DNA of 64,000 bases from Myxococcus qinghaiensis (GTDB lineage Bacteria > Myxococcota > Myxococcia > Myxococcales > Myxococcaceae), in the NCBI RefSeq assembly GCF_024198215.1, contig NZ_JAKCFA010000008.1, positions 310,001 through 374,000 of the forward strand. Reading direction: 5' to 3'. Position 1 is the first letter of the stretch. Every line of letters begins with the position of its first letter. The translations under genes were made by a program, and so were the position numbers. This document shows, piece after piece, positions 8,567 through 16,948 of the stretch. The notes beneath the pieces were generated by a model, which saw nothing but the letters and a program-made list of their open reading frames with translations, ran no database searches and was not told the DNA's origin.

Positions 8567-9391
8567 ATGCAGCGGATTCTCTCGGCGGTATGGAGCCTGG
8601 CCCTCCTCATGGGTCTCACGACGGGCTGCACCACGCAGCGCGTCCAGGCGGAGAAGGCTCTGGCGAAGACCTTCGTCTCGGATGAGCAGGAGGAGGAGAT
8701 CGGCAAGCAGGTGAAGGCGGAGCTCGAGCAGAAGGAGAAGATCAAGTACGTGGAGGACCCGACCATCGTCGAGTACGTCCGCAACCTCTCCGCGCCCATC
8801 ATCAAGCAGGCCACCAAGGACCGGCCCGGCGTGAGGTGGAAGATCAACGTCATCGACGACCCGAAGATGGTGAACGCGTTCGCCACGCCGGGCGGCTACC
8901 TCTACGTGTACACGGGCCTCATCCTGGCCGCCGACACGGAGGCGGAGCTGGCGGGCGTCATGGCGCACGAGGCGGGCCACGTCGTCGGCCGTCACTCGGC
9001 GCGGGCCATGGTGAACCAGATGGGCCTGCAGACCGTCACCCAGCTCGCGCTGGGACAGAACCCGGGCGCCGCGGCCCAGGTCGCCGCGCAGCTCGTCGGT
9101 GGCGGCGCCATGCTGGCGCACAGCCGCAGCGAGGAGCTGGAGGCCGACGAGTTCGGCGCGCGCTACTCCTCCGGCGCCGGCTTCGACCCGAAGGGGCTCA
9201 TCAGCTTCTTCCAGAAGCTCCAGTCGCAGGAGGGCAGCACGCCCGGCGTCATGAAGTGGCTGAGCACCCACCCCACCAACAAGCAGCGCATCAGCGACCT
9301 TCAGGACTTCATCTCCAAGAAGGGCCTGCGCGGCAGCAACAACAGCCCGGGACAGCTCCCCGCCATCAAGCAGAAGCTGGGCGGGAAGTAG
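8567..9391 (+). CDS. M48-family zinc metalloprotease, probable lipoprotein (BepA/LoiP-like)
   Basis: 274 aa. An N-terminal signal with a lipobox-like LTTGC (C21) suggests a periplasmic lipoprotein, although threonine at the -3 position is not ideal. The active site is HEAGHVVGRH (HExxH zinc motif, about 137-141) and EELEADEFG provides the third zinc ligand. Family members such as BepA and LoiP degrade or chaperone misfolded outer-membrane proteins in the periplasm. It is transcribed away from ku across a 236-bp divergent gap and ends at a hairpin that overlaps its own stop codon. Confidence 0.93.
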   Translation: MQRILSAVWSLALLMGLTTGCTTQRVQAEKALAKTFVSDEQEEEIGKQVKAELEQKEKIKYVEDPTIVEYVRNLSAPIIKQATKDRPGVRWKINVIDDPKMVNAFATPGGYLYVYTGLILAADTEAELAGVMAHEAGHVVGRHSARAMVNQMGLQTVTQLALGQNPGAAAQVAAQLVGGGAMLAHSRSEELEADEFGARYSSGAGFDPKGLISFFQKLQSQEGSTPGVMKWLSTHPTNKQRISDLQDFISKKGLRGSNNSPGQLPAIKQKLGGK

Positions 9392-9400
9392 CTCCCGCCC
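9379..9400. terminator. Bidirectional hairpin terminator candidate
   Basis: Perfect 8-bp inverted repeat GGGCGGGA / TCCCGCCC with a 6-base loop. It spans the stop of the M48 gene (TAG at 9389-9391) and lies 9 bp before the stop of the convergent YihY gene, so it could end both transcripts. There is no T-run, as is common in very GC-rich genomes. Confidence 0.5.
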
Positions 9401-9409
9401 CAGCCGGGC

Positions 9410-10459
9410 TCAGTGCAGCGAGGACGGAGGCCCGCGCTCCATTTCCGCGGCGGTGGGCTCGGGGGACTTCCCCCGGGCCACACGGCGCTTCCAGCGCCAG
9501 AAGGCCAGTCGGGAGCGCTTCGCACTGGCGGCGCTCTTGGCGGCCCCGGGCGTCTTGATGGGAGGCTCCGCCGGAGCGGCCTCGCCGAACTGGCGCGCGC
9601 CCTTCTCCTTCCCCTCCGCCGAGGCGTGCTCCAGGATGGCGTTCAGCTCGCCACCGAGGATGAACACCAGCCCGGAGATGTAGAGCCACAGGAGCAGCAC
9701 CACCACGCCACCGATGGAGCCATAGGTGACGTTGTACTTGCCGAAGTGCTCCACGTACTGCGTGAAGCCCCACGTGCTCGCCATCCACACCAGCGTGCCG
9801 AAGATGGAGCCCGGGGTGATGTACTTGAAGCGCTGCTTCACGTCCGGCAGCAGGTAGTAGCAGAGCGACAGCACCAGCATCACCAGGCCCGCGGTGAACG
9901 GCCACCGCACCCAGGACCAGACGACGTAGAAGGCCTCCTGCACGTGCAGCCGCGTCGCGAGCCACGCCCCCAGCCGGCCGCCGAGCAGGAACACGGCGAA
10001 GGACAGCGGGATGAGCAGGGTGCCGACGAGCGTCATCAGCATGGCCAGCCCCTGCGTCTTCCACATCGGACGCGACTCGGGCACGTCGTAGGCCAGGTTG
10101 AGCGCCTTGCGCAGGGCATCCGCGCCGCGCGAGGCCGACCACAAGGCCAGCACCAGACCCACCGTCAGCAGCTTGGGCCGGGGCTGGTCCACCAGCGCTG
10201 TCAGGTGCTGCGTCACCAGGCCCAGCGCGTCGCCGGGGACGAGCGGGCGGATGCGGTCCAGCATCGCGTCGACCGCGCCGGGCGCGAAGGGCAGGTACGC
10301 CACCAGCGTGACGAGGAAGAAGAGGAAGGGGAACAGCGAGAACAGCAGGTAGTAGGAGAGCTGCGCCGCGATGTCCGTGACGGTGTCTTCCTGGAACTCC
10401 TTCACGAAGCGCCGGGCAAACTCACGCCACGTGAGGTACTTGAGCCTGGGCAGCCGCAT
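9410..10459 (-). CDS. YihY/BrkB-family (UPF0761) inner-membrane protein
   Basis: 349 aa. The N-terminus (DIAAQLSYYLLFSLFPFLFF) and the SRGADALRKALNLAYDVPE segment are typical of the YihY/virulence factor BrkB family, once misnamed RNase BN. I count about six hydrophobic helices, then a charged cytoplasmic tail of about 60 residues (from ILEHASAEGKEKG on). Molecular function is not established for the family; transport has been proposed. It converges with the M48 gene. The ATG at 10459 begins just before the conserved amphipathic N-terminal helix. Confidence 0.93.
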   Translation of the reverse strand: MRLPRLKYLTWREFARRFVKEFQEDTVTDIAAQLSYYLLFSLFPFLFFLVTLVAYLPFAPGAVDAMLDRIRPLVPGDALGLVTQHLTALVDQPRPKLLTVGLVLALWSASRGADALRKALNLAYDVPESRPMWKTQGLAMLMTLVGTLLIPLSFAVFLLGGRLGAWLATRLHVQEAFYVVWSWVRWPFTAGLVMLVLSLCYYLLPDVKQRFKYITPGSIFGTLVWMASTWGFTQYVEHFGKYNVTYGSIGGVVVLLLWLYISGLVFILGGELNAILEHASAEGKEKGARQFGEAAPAEPPIKTPGAAKSAASAKRSRLAFWRWKRRVARGKSPEPTAAEMERGPPSSLH

Positions 10460-10549
10460 CCTTCCCTCCTCGCTCCCGACCCTCGGGTAACGGAAGGTGG
10501 GGTTGAGGACGCCCGTTGGCAGCAGGCGACCGGGCGAGCCCTCGTCCGA

Positions 10550-11437
10550 CTAGACGACGTTCGGCGGAAGATATCTGCCCAACAGTGGACGAAGGCGGGA
10601 GCGCACCTCGTCCGGGATGCGGGAGCGCTCGGTCCACAGCGCCATCGCCAGGGCGGAGTCACAGCGACACGCGGACGGGGCCTCGGCGATGCGCGGCAGC
10701 GCGCGGCGGACGAGCGCGGCGCCCTTCGCGGTGACGGCCTGTACGTTGTGGGACAGTCGCGCCAGCAGGGCCTCGTGCTCCTGTCCTGGGGGCAGCGGCT
10801 GCCAGGAGTCGTAGTCGGTGGGCAGCGCCACCAGCGCGTAGTGCAGCTCCGCCTCTCGGGCGAGCCGGGCCTCGGGCATGGCCGTCATCCCCACCAGGTC
10901 CGCGCCCCACTGCCGGTACAGCAGGCTCTCCGCGCGGGTGCTGAGCGAGGGGCCCTCCACGCAGACATACGTCGCCTGGGTGGCCACGACGGCGCCACTC
11001 GCGGTGGCCGCGTTGGCGAGGACCTGACGCAGCGTGCCGCAGAAGGGCGAGTCCAGCTCCACGTGGACCGCGAGGTCGTCGTAGAAGGTGCAGGGGCGGC
11101 GGTAGGTGCGGTCGATGACCTGGTCCGGGATGACCAGTTGGAGCGGGGGCAGGTGCTCCTGGAGGCTGCCCACCGTGCCTGTCGCCAGCACGTGGGTGAC
11201 GCCCAGCTGCTTCAGCGCGAAGAGGTTGGCGCGGTAGGGCGCCCGGGTGGCGTTGAAGACATGGCCCGCGCCGTGGCGGGGCACGTAGACGACGGAGACG
11301 CCGTCCAGCTCTCCGGAGACGAGGGGCCCCGCGTGGGGACCGAAGGGGGTTTCGAGGGTGTGGGTCTCCAACCGACCGGAGAGCCCCAACAACTGCTCCA
11401 GACCATGGCTCCCGATGATGCCCACCCTGACAGCCAT
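10550..11437 (-). CDS. mtnP: S-methyl-5'-thioadenosine phosphorylase-like enzyme (PNP/MTAP family)
   Basis: 295 aa. It matches nucleoside phosphorylases of the MTAP branch: VGIIG at the N-terminus, PRHGAGH (phosphate and substrate loop), GTVGSL, VCVEGPSLSTRAE, and the base-binding GMTAMPEARLAREAE. These enzymes cleave methylthioadenosine to adenine and methylthioribose-1-phosphate in methionine salvage. The 6-oxopurine-versus-adenine choice cannot be settled by eye. The start at 11437 has a strong GAGGAGG three bases upstream and removes a spurious 100-residue extension. The C-terminus of about 50 residues (RCDSALAMALWTERSRIP on) has no obvious counterpart in my memory of the family. Confidence 0.85.
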   Translation of the reverse strand: MAVRVGIIGSHGLEQLLGLSGRLETHTLETPFGPHAGPLVSGELDGVSVVYVPRHGAGHVFNATRAPYRANLFALKQLGVTHVLATGTVGSLQEHLPPLQLVIPDQVIDRTYRRPCTFYDDLAVHVELDSPFCGTLRQVLANAATASGAVVATQATYVCVEGPSLSTRAESLLYRQWGADLVGMTAMPEARLAREAELHYALVALPTDYDSWQPLPPGQEHEALLARLSHNVQAVTAKGAALVRRALPRIAEAPSACRCDSALAMALWTERSRIPDEVRSRLRPLLGRYLPPNVV

Positions 11438-11530
11438 GTTCCTCCTCTTGGCGCTCCGGCCGCGCTCCTGAACCATAGCGCGCCCCCCTGGCGCCGGGAG
11501 GCACGAAGACTGGTAGTTTTCGAAATTGCC

Positions 11531-12406
11531 ATGCGTCTCCTGCCCTTCCTGCTTCTGGCCCTCGCCGCCACCCCCGCCAGCGCCCAGCGCGGCGCTGTCC
11601 CCTCCGGCTGTCAGGAGGACTACGCCACCTGCAAGGAGGACTGCTCCATCGAGTACGGCGGCAGCAGTCGCACCGTGAAGAAGCTCACCCAGTGCCTGAG
11701 CATCTGCACGGAGAACCGAGGCGACTGCAGCGAGCGTCACTCGTCGCTGCGCGGCCTGCCCGACAGCGTGGTGGCGGACCCTCCTTCGCGCAGGCGGACC
11801 ACTCCGAGGCAGCCCATGAGCCGGGAAGAGGACCCCTTCGGAGACTCGGGGGACTCGGAGTCCCGGCGCACGACGAACCGCGAGGAGGACCCGTTCGGTG
11901 ACGCGCGTCCGGACCGGGACTCGGTCCGCGGGCGTCGCGACAGCTACCGCGCGGACAGCGTCCCCGCCGAGGACTCGCGCCCTCCCGCGGAGGAGGTCCC
12001 CGCCGTGGCGGCGCCCGTCGACACCACGCCCGTGCCCACGGTGTCGCGGCAGGGCGTCTACCGTGCCTCCGACTCCGACCCGAAGCCCGCGAAGCCCGAG
12101 CCGAAGCCCGAACCGGAGGCCGAGCCCGACCTCAGTGACCTGGAGCCGCTGGATGCGCCCGCGCCCACGGCCGCCGCGAAGCCGCCGCCCCGGATGGAGC
12201 CGGTGAAGCCCGCGCCCGCGAAGCCCGCGCCCACCATCGCCTCCACCGATGACGACGCGAAGGACCCGCTGCTCGACGAGCCGCCGCCCGCCCCTGTCGC
12301 GGCCACGAAGAAGCCCGCGCCGCCGCCGTCCAACCCGCTGCGGCCCACGGTTCCGCCGGAGCCCAAGAACAAAGACATCTCCGAGTGGGACCCCAACGGG
12401 GACTGA
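11531..12406 (+). CDS. Secreted protein with symmetric six-cysteine helical hairpin and disordered Pro-rich tail
   Basis: 291 aa, not a family I recognise. A signal peptide (1-18, cut after ASA) is followed by cysteines at 27, 34, 38, 55, 59 and 66. Their spacing, C-x6-C-x3-C-x16-C-x3-C-x6-C, is mirror-symmetric. A twin C-x3-C pair is the pattern of disulfide-stapled alpha-hairpins. From about residue 70 to the end the chain is low complexity: two REEDPFGD copies (about 98-105 and 117-124), then Asp/Ser/Arg and long Pro-Ala-Lys runs, ending in DISEWDPNGD. It is divergent from mtnP across 93 bp. The function is unknown; an extracytoplasmic location is likely. Confidence 0.8.
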   Translation: MRLLPFLLLALAATPASAQRGAVPSGCQEDYATCKEDCSIEYGGSSRTVKKLTQCLSICTENRGDCSERHSSLRGLPDSVVADPPSRRRTTPRQPMSREEDPFGDSGDSESRRTTNREEDPFGDARPDRDSVRGRRDSYRADSVPAEDSRPPAEEVPAVAAPVDTTPVPTVSRQGVYRASDSDPKPAKPEPKPEPEAEPDLSDLEPLDAPAPTAAAKPPPRMEPVKPAPAKPAPTIASTDDDAKDPLLDEPPPAPVAATKKPAPPPSNPLRPTVPPEPKNKDISEWDPNGD

Positions 12407-12430
12407 GTTCCGTTTGGGGCACCGCGCGCC

Positions 12431-13270
12431 TCACCGCGCGCGTTGCAGCTCCAGGATGTTCCGCCACAGCGCGAAGGGCGAGATGCCCGCGTAGCCGCTC
12501 TCCTGGCCGTCGTTGCACTCGATGACAATCCAGCGGCCGGAGACCTCCTGCGCGAGGTCCACGACGAGGAAGGGCACGTCCATCCTTCGCGCCACCTCGC
12601 GCCCCAGGCCGAGCGCCTCGCGCTGCTCGGCCTCGTTCATCGTGTACGGCGTCCCCTGCCACCAGTAGGGCCCCCACCCCACCAGCTCACCGCGCCACCA
12701 GAAGGTGCGGAACTCGAACGAGGAGGGGATGCGGTCCGGCGCGCCCTCCTCCACGCGGCGCAGCGGGCGCAGCTCCCGACACACCACGCGCTGCCAGTGG
12801 AGGATGGGGTCCGTCGCGTAGGTCGCCATCGCGCGCTCGAACTGCTCGGGCCCCTCGATGATGGAGAGCGACTTGCGGTGGCGACTCGTCTGTCGCTCGC
12901 CCTTCACGAAGACGGGCCACCCGAGCGTGTCCTCCACCGTCTTCGCGGACGGCCGCGTGTCGTACCAGACGCTGCGCGGCGTGAGGTCCGTGAGGCGCGG
13001 GTACCAGTGCGGCAGCTCCGTCGCGAGCAGGTGCTGCTCCGGTGAGTGCACCAGCTTCACGCCCTCCGCCGCCAGCTCGCGGTAGCGCTCGGCGTAGTCG
13101 TTCCACACGCCCACGCGCGCCACCACCTCCAGCGAGTCGGGCAGTTGATACGGACGACGACAGGCGAAGAACCGGTCGAAGCCGAAATCATAGATGCCCT
13201 TGCCCGTGGGCGCGTTCAGCACCCACAGCAACTCCTCCACCTGGAACAGGTCCTCACCCGCGCGAAGCAT
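12431..13270 (-). CDS. ATP-grasp domain protein of unknown substrate
   Basis: 279 aa. The middle and C-terminal parts look like an ATP-grasp fold: WPVFVKGERQTSRHRK resembles the ATP-binding lysine strand, VVDLAQEVSGRWIVIECND supplies the acidic metal ligands, and GQESGYAG closes the pocket. The tryptophan-rich FRTFWWRGELVGWGPYWW segment is distinctive. Such enzymes ligate a carboxylate to an amine through an acyl phosphate; the substrate here is unknown. The start is uncertain: the ATG at 13270 has GGTGAG directly before it, and an alternative in-frame ATG lies at 13312. It converges with the preceding secreted-protein gene (24-bp gap) and is divergent from the GH114-like gene. Confidence 0.72.
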   Translation of the reverse strand: MLRAGEDLFQVEELLWVLNAPTGKGIYDFGFDRFFACRRPYQLPDSLEVVARVGVWNDYAERYRELAAEGVKLVHSPEQHLLATELPHWYPRLTDLTPRSVWYDTRPSAKTVEDTLGWPVFVKGERQTSRHRKSLSIIEGPEQFERAMATYATDPILHWQRVVCRELRPLRRVEEGAPDRIPSSFEFRTFWWRGELVGWGPYWWQGTPYTMNEAEQREALGLGREVARRMDVPFLVVDLAQEVSGRWIVIECNDGQESGYAGISPFALWRNILELQRAR

Positions 13271-13447
13271 CTCACCAGTGTACGCAGACGCGGGCCGTGC
13301 ACCACATGGCATCCAGGCGGAAACGAATGTTCCAGCAGGAGAGCGCGAGCCTTCGCGCGTCGGCGCGCGCAGCACGACTTCGCATTGCTGACGCCTCGCG
13401 CACGGCGTTAATGGCCGCCGCGTTCCCACACCCCGAGGAGTCGTTGC

Positions 13448-14965
13448 ATGCGAGTCGCTGTGAAGTGGTTGACCTGGACCTGCCTGGCCTTGCTGGCCGC
13501 GTGTGGTGGAAGCAGTGCGCGTGACACGCTCGACGACGAGCGCGGCGCGATTCTCCCCGATGCACAGACGCTCACCTGCGCCACCCTTCAGCTCGCGCGG
13601 GGCTCCATCGGCTCGGGGCAGGGTGTCCAGGGCCTGCACACCCAGACGCTGTCCGGGACGCAGGACCGCTGGGCGGAGTACGTGGAGTTCACCGCCAACA
13701 GCTCCGCCACCTGCACCTATCCCCTGCCCTCGGGCGTGAGCGCGGACACCGTCGTCGCGGCTGAAATCGGAGTGAACTTCCGGGGCCCGACGAAGTCGGC
13801 GATGCGCTGGCTGTTCGAGGCCTGGGACCACTCGACGGGCGCCTGGGTCATCGTCGGTGACAACGCCTTCGCGCAGTCGTGGAAGTGGTCCGCGACGTCG
13901 CTGGCCCTCACCTCCCCCGCGCGGTTCTTCTCCGGTGGCCCCGTGAAGTTGCGCTACCGCACGGAGTCCTCGGCCGATGCGTCGCTGCTGGACCTGCTGG
14001 TGGTGCGCGTGCAGGTCGCCGCACCGGACGCCGGCACTTCCAACGACGCGGGCACTCCCAACGACGCGGGCACTCCCAACGACGCGGGCACTCCGACGGA
14101 CGCTGGAACTCCCACCGACGCGGGCACGTCCACGGACGCGGGCACGCCGGTTCCCTGGGAGGGCGTCAGCAGCTTCACGTACCAGCTCACCAACTATCCC
14201 CAGGGCAAGCTCGACGCGATTGCCGCCTCGAAGTTCGACCTCGCCATCGTCGAGCTGGTGAGAGACGGCTCCAGCGGCTACTTCACCGCCGCCGAGATTT
14301 CCGCACTCAAGACCCGGGGCAAGCAGGTGCTCGCCTACTTCGAGATTGGCGCCATCGAGGAGTACCGCCCCGAGTGGAGCCAGGTGCCCGCGGACCTGAA
14401 GCTGGGCCCCGTGGATGGCTGGCCCGACGAGCAGTACGTGAAGTACTGGGACGAGCGCTGGTGGCCCATCGTCCAGGGCCGCATCGACCGCGCGCTCGCC
14501 GCGGGCTTCACCGGCTGCTACCTGGACATGGTGGTGACGTACGAGGAGATTCCCGCCAACTCCGCGGGCACCAACCGCGCCGACCTCGCGCGGAAGATGG
14601 TGGCCCTCATCGCCCGCATCAGCCAGTACGCGAAGGCGCGCAACCCGGCCTTCAAGGTGGTGCCGCAGAACTCCCCGGAGCTCGTCGATGACCCGGCCTA
14701 TCTGCCCGCCATCGACGGCCTGGGCATGGAGGACATGTACTGGTCCGACGACGTCGCGTGCGACGCGGGCTGGTGCGCGGAGAATCGCGCCAACGCCGCC
14801 CGGGTGCGCGCCGCGGGCAAGCTGGTGCTGTCCACCGACTACGCCGTCCAGTCCGCCCACGTCGCGGATGCGTACACGCGCTCTCGCGCCGCGGGCTTCG
14901 TCCCGTACGTCACGGTGCGCGCGTTGGACCGGGTGACGGTGAACGCGGGGTGGGACCCGCAGTAG
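13448..14965 (+). CDS. Lipoprotein with GH114-like (endo-alpha-1,4-polygalactosaminidase-type) domain
   Basis: 505 aa with three parts. A lipobox LLAAC at 15-19 marks a lipoprotein. Residues 35-190 form a beta-rich domain. A linker at 194-235 is seven tandem copies of Asp-Ala-Gly-Thr-x-x. Residues 240-505 form a TIM-barrel-like domain: AYFEIGAIEEYRPEW, FTGCYLDMVVTYEE and VVPQNSPEL match the polygalactosaminidase (GH114)/TM1410 family, whose likely acids are the D and E in those strands. Such enzymes cut galactosaminogalactan-like polymers, plausible for a predator attacking fungal or bacterial matrices (inference). GAGGAG stands 7 bp before the ATG. Confidence 0.83.
   Translation: MRVAVKWLTWTCLALLAACGGSSARDTLDDERGAILPDAQTLTCATLQLARGSIGSGQGVQGLHTQTLSGTQDRWAEYVEFTANSSATCTYPLPSGVSADTVVAAEIGVNFRGPTKSAMRWLFEAWDHSTGAWVIVGDNAFAQSWKWSATSLALTSPARFFSGGPVKLRYRTESSADASLLDLLVVRVQVAAPDAGTSNDAGTPNDAGTPNDAGTPTDAGTPTDAGTSTDAGTPVPWEGVSSFTYQLTNYPQGKLDAIAASKFDLAIVELVRDGSSGYFTAAEISALKTRGKQVLAYFEIGAIEEYRPEWSQVPADLKLGPVDGWPDEQYVKYWDERWWPIVQGRIDRALAAGFTGCYLDMVVTYEEIPANSAGTNRADLARKMVALIARISQYAKARNPAFKVVPQNSPELVDDPAYLPAIDGLGMEDMYWSDDVACDAGWCAENRANAARVRAAGKLVLSTDYAVQSAHVADAYTRSRAAGFVPYVTVRALDRVTVNAGWDPQ
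14027..14152 (+). repeat. Seven 18-bp tandem repeats coding Asp-Ala-Gly-Thr-x-x linker
   Basis: Seven in-frame 18-bp units, the consensus coding DAGT(P/S)(N/T/V). Units 2 and 3 are identical at the DNA level and the outer units are diverged. The repeat links the N-terminal beta domain to the GH114-like domain and should be a flexible spacer. Slippage could change copy number without shifting frame. Confidence 0.95.
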
Positions 14966-14969
14966 CCGC

Positions 14970-15941
14970 TCAGGTCGCCGGGCGCCCCGCCACGGGAGGC
15001 AGGGGCGCCGTCGGCGGAGCGCGGGCCACCACCGTCTGGGTGAGTCGCACACCCGCGAGGACGAGCACTCCACCCACCGCGATTTCCCAGTGCAGGGACT
15101 CGTCCAGCAGCAGCCAGGCCGCGAGCGCCGTCGCGGCGGGCTGGAGGTTGGAGAAGATGGCCACCTTCGACGCCGACACCTTCGACAGCGCGTAGTACCA
15201 GAGCACGTACGCCACCACCGACGTCAGCAGGCCCAGGTAGACGATGCAGCCCTTGGCCGTCGTGCTCGCGGCCATCAGCTTGTCCGTGTTCGCCACGAAG
15301 GGGGCGAAGGGCAGCATCAACACCGTGGACATCGTCATGCACCACGCCGTCGCGCGCAGCGGACCGTGGACCGCGACGAAGGGCTTTCCCTCCGTCGTAT
15401 AGACGACCCACGCCAGCACCGCGCCGAGGATGAGCACGTCCCCCAGCATGGAGCCGCGCGCGTCCGCCAGCCCTCGGCCCAGCAGCAGCACCACCACGCC
15501 CACGAAGGCGGTGGCGATGCCCAGCAACGTCCGCGCGGACGCTCGCTCCTGTCCGCGCGCGAGGCTCAACAGATAGACGCCCAGCGGCGTGAGCGCATAG
15601 AGCAGCGCGCCGTGCGCGGCGGTGGAGCGCGCGAGCCCGCTGAAGAAGAACACCTGGTTCACCGGACCCGCCAGCAGGCCCAGGATGAAGATGCGGCGCC
15701 ACGCATCGCGCGGCGGCAGCTTCGGCCCGGGCAGCACCAGCAGCAGCACCACGAACACCAGCCCGCTCAGGAAGAAGCGCCACAACACCACGGTGAGCGG
15801 CGGCAGCTCCGTCATGGCCCGCTTCGCGGCCAGATACGTCCCCGCGCTGATGACGACCTGGATGAGCAACGCGGCATACACCCCGCGAAGCGGCGAAGCT
15901 TCAGCAGGGGGATTCAGGGGTCGAGCTTGCAGAGCGCCCAT
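14970..15941 (-). CDS. EamA/DMT-superfamily transporter
   Basis: 323-aa inner-membrane protein with about ten hydrophobic helices arranged as two EamA repeats (roughly residues 20-150 and 165-300). The second repeat contains GDVLILGAVLAWVVYT and the YLGLLTSVVAYVLWYYAL end motif typical of RhaT/YdcZ-type metabolite exporters. Its start lies 28 bp inside the end of queG, so it is likely co-transcribed and translationally linked with queG. Substrate unknown. It converges with the GH114-like gene (4-bp gap). Confidence 0.92.
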   Translation of the reverse strand: MGALQARPLNPPAEASPLRGVYAALLIQVVISAGTYLAAKRAMTELPPLTVVLWRFFLSGLVFVVLLLVLPGPKLPPRDAWRRIFILGLLAGPVNQVFFFSGLARSTAAHGALLYALTPLGVYLLSLARGQERASARTLLGIATAFVGVVVLLLGRGLADARGSMLGDVLILGAVLAWVVYTTEGKPFVAVHGPLRATAWCMTMSTVLMLPFAPFVANTDKLMAASTTAKGCIVYLGLLTSVVAYVLWYYALSKVSASKVAIFSNLQPAATALAAWLLLDESLHWEIAVGGVLVLAGVRLTQTVVARAPPTAPLPPVAGRPAT

Positions 15942-16927
15942 TGAGCGGCGGTACGTACCAATTCGCTCGAATCGCCGCAGAGCTTTTCGAGCAGGTAGCG
16001 CGAGTCCGCCTGCCTGGCCACGCCCAACGCATACACCGCGTTGCGGCGGAGCACGTCATACCGGGCGCGTGCCAACGCTGTACCGGGGATGAGCTCCTCG
16101 TACTGTGTCGGTGTGAGCCCCGCCAGCTCCAGCGTGCCCAGCTCCGCCACCGCTCGAGGCGCGAAGCGCGGATGCTCCGCGAACACGGGACGCCGGTTGA
16201 GCGGACACACCTGCTGGCAGATGTCGCACCCGAAGATGAGGTTGTCGAACTTGAGCCGGAACGCCTCCGGCACCTGCTGCTCGCGGTTCTCGATGGTCTG
16301 GTAGGACAGACACGCCCGTGCGTCCACACGGCCGTTGCCCACCAGCGCGCCCGTGGGACAGGACATGAGACAGCGGCGACACGCGCCACACCGGTCCGCC
16401 GCGGGCCCCGTCCCATAATCGTCCACCTCGGCATCGAGGATGAGCGTGGCCAGCAGCACCCACGAGCCATACGGCTCGGTGATGAAACAGCCGTTCTTCC
16501 CCACGTAGCCCAGCCCCGCGCGCGCCGCCCACACCTTCTCCATCAACGGGCCGCTGTCCACGCTCCCGTACGTCCCCAGTCCCGGAGACATCCGGATGAC
16601 GGCCTTGCGGAAGGCCTTCATCCTGTCGCGCAGCGTGGAGTGGTAGTCGCGGCCCCGCGCGTACCGGGCGATGGGCGAGCCCACCGACACCTCGTCATCG
16701 CGCCAGTAGTTGTTGACGAAGGAGATGACCGTCCGGGCGCCCGGGAGCAGCCGGTCGACGTCCAACCGCTCGGCGACCCGCTCGCCCATCCAGTCCATGT
16801 CCGCCGCGAAGCCCGCCTCCAGCCACTCCATGATGAAGGTGGGCGGAATGGGCTCCGCGCGAGCGAAGCCCACGAGGTCGAAGCCAACGGACCGGGCGAG
16901 GTCGCGGAGAGGGGCGGTGGGCAGCAC
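15914..16927 (-). CDS. queG: Epoxyqueuosine reductase
   Basis: 337-aa cytosolic enzyme for the last step of queuosine synthesis in tRNA (epoxyqueuosine to queuosine), using cobalamin and two [4Fe-4S] clusters. It has the N-terminal FDLVGFARAEP region, YVGKNGCFI, and two ferredoxin-like clusters: CGACRRCLMSCPTGAL and GCDICQQVCPLN, with CLSYQTIE between them. A C-terminal HEAT-like segment (about 270-337) binds tRNA in known structures. It follows the PduO-type gene by 21 bp and overlaps the DMT transporter start by 28 bp. Confidence 0.97.
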   Translation of the reverse strand: MLPTAPLRDLARSVGFDLVGFARAEPIPPTFIMEWLEAGFAADMDWMGERVAERLDVDRLLPGARTVISFVNNYWRDDEVSVGSPIARYARGRDYHSTLRDRMKAFRKAVIRMSPGLGTYGSVDSGPLMEKVWAARAGLGYVGKNGCFITEPYGSWVLLATLILDAEVDDYGTGPAADRCGACRRCLMSCPTGALVGNGRVDARACLSYQTIENREQQVPEAFRLKFDNLIFGCDICQQVCPLNRRPVFAEHPRFAPRAVAELGTLELAGLTPTQYEELIPGTALARARYDVLRRNAVYALGVARQADSRYLLEKLCGDSSELVRTAAQWALCKLDP

Positions 16928-16948
16928 GACTGAAATCCGAGGAGAGCG

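Noticed and set aside
9413-11530. A plus-strand open frame of 997 codons running into the Cys-rich secreted protein
   Set aside because: Only the part after the ATG at 11531 shows a signal peptide and sensible sequence; the upstream part is antisense to the YihY and mtnP genes.
14027-14152. Short regular repeats looked at as a CRISPR or minisatellite
   Set aside because: There are no unique spacers; the 18-bp units are in frame and code a linker inside a real gene.
13271-15073. Minus-strand extension of the ATP-grasp frame (880 codons in all)
   Set aside because: The extra 600 residues are antisense to the GH114-like gene and carry no recognisable domain.
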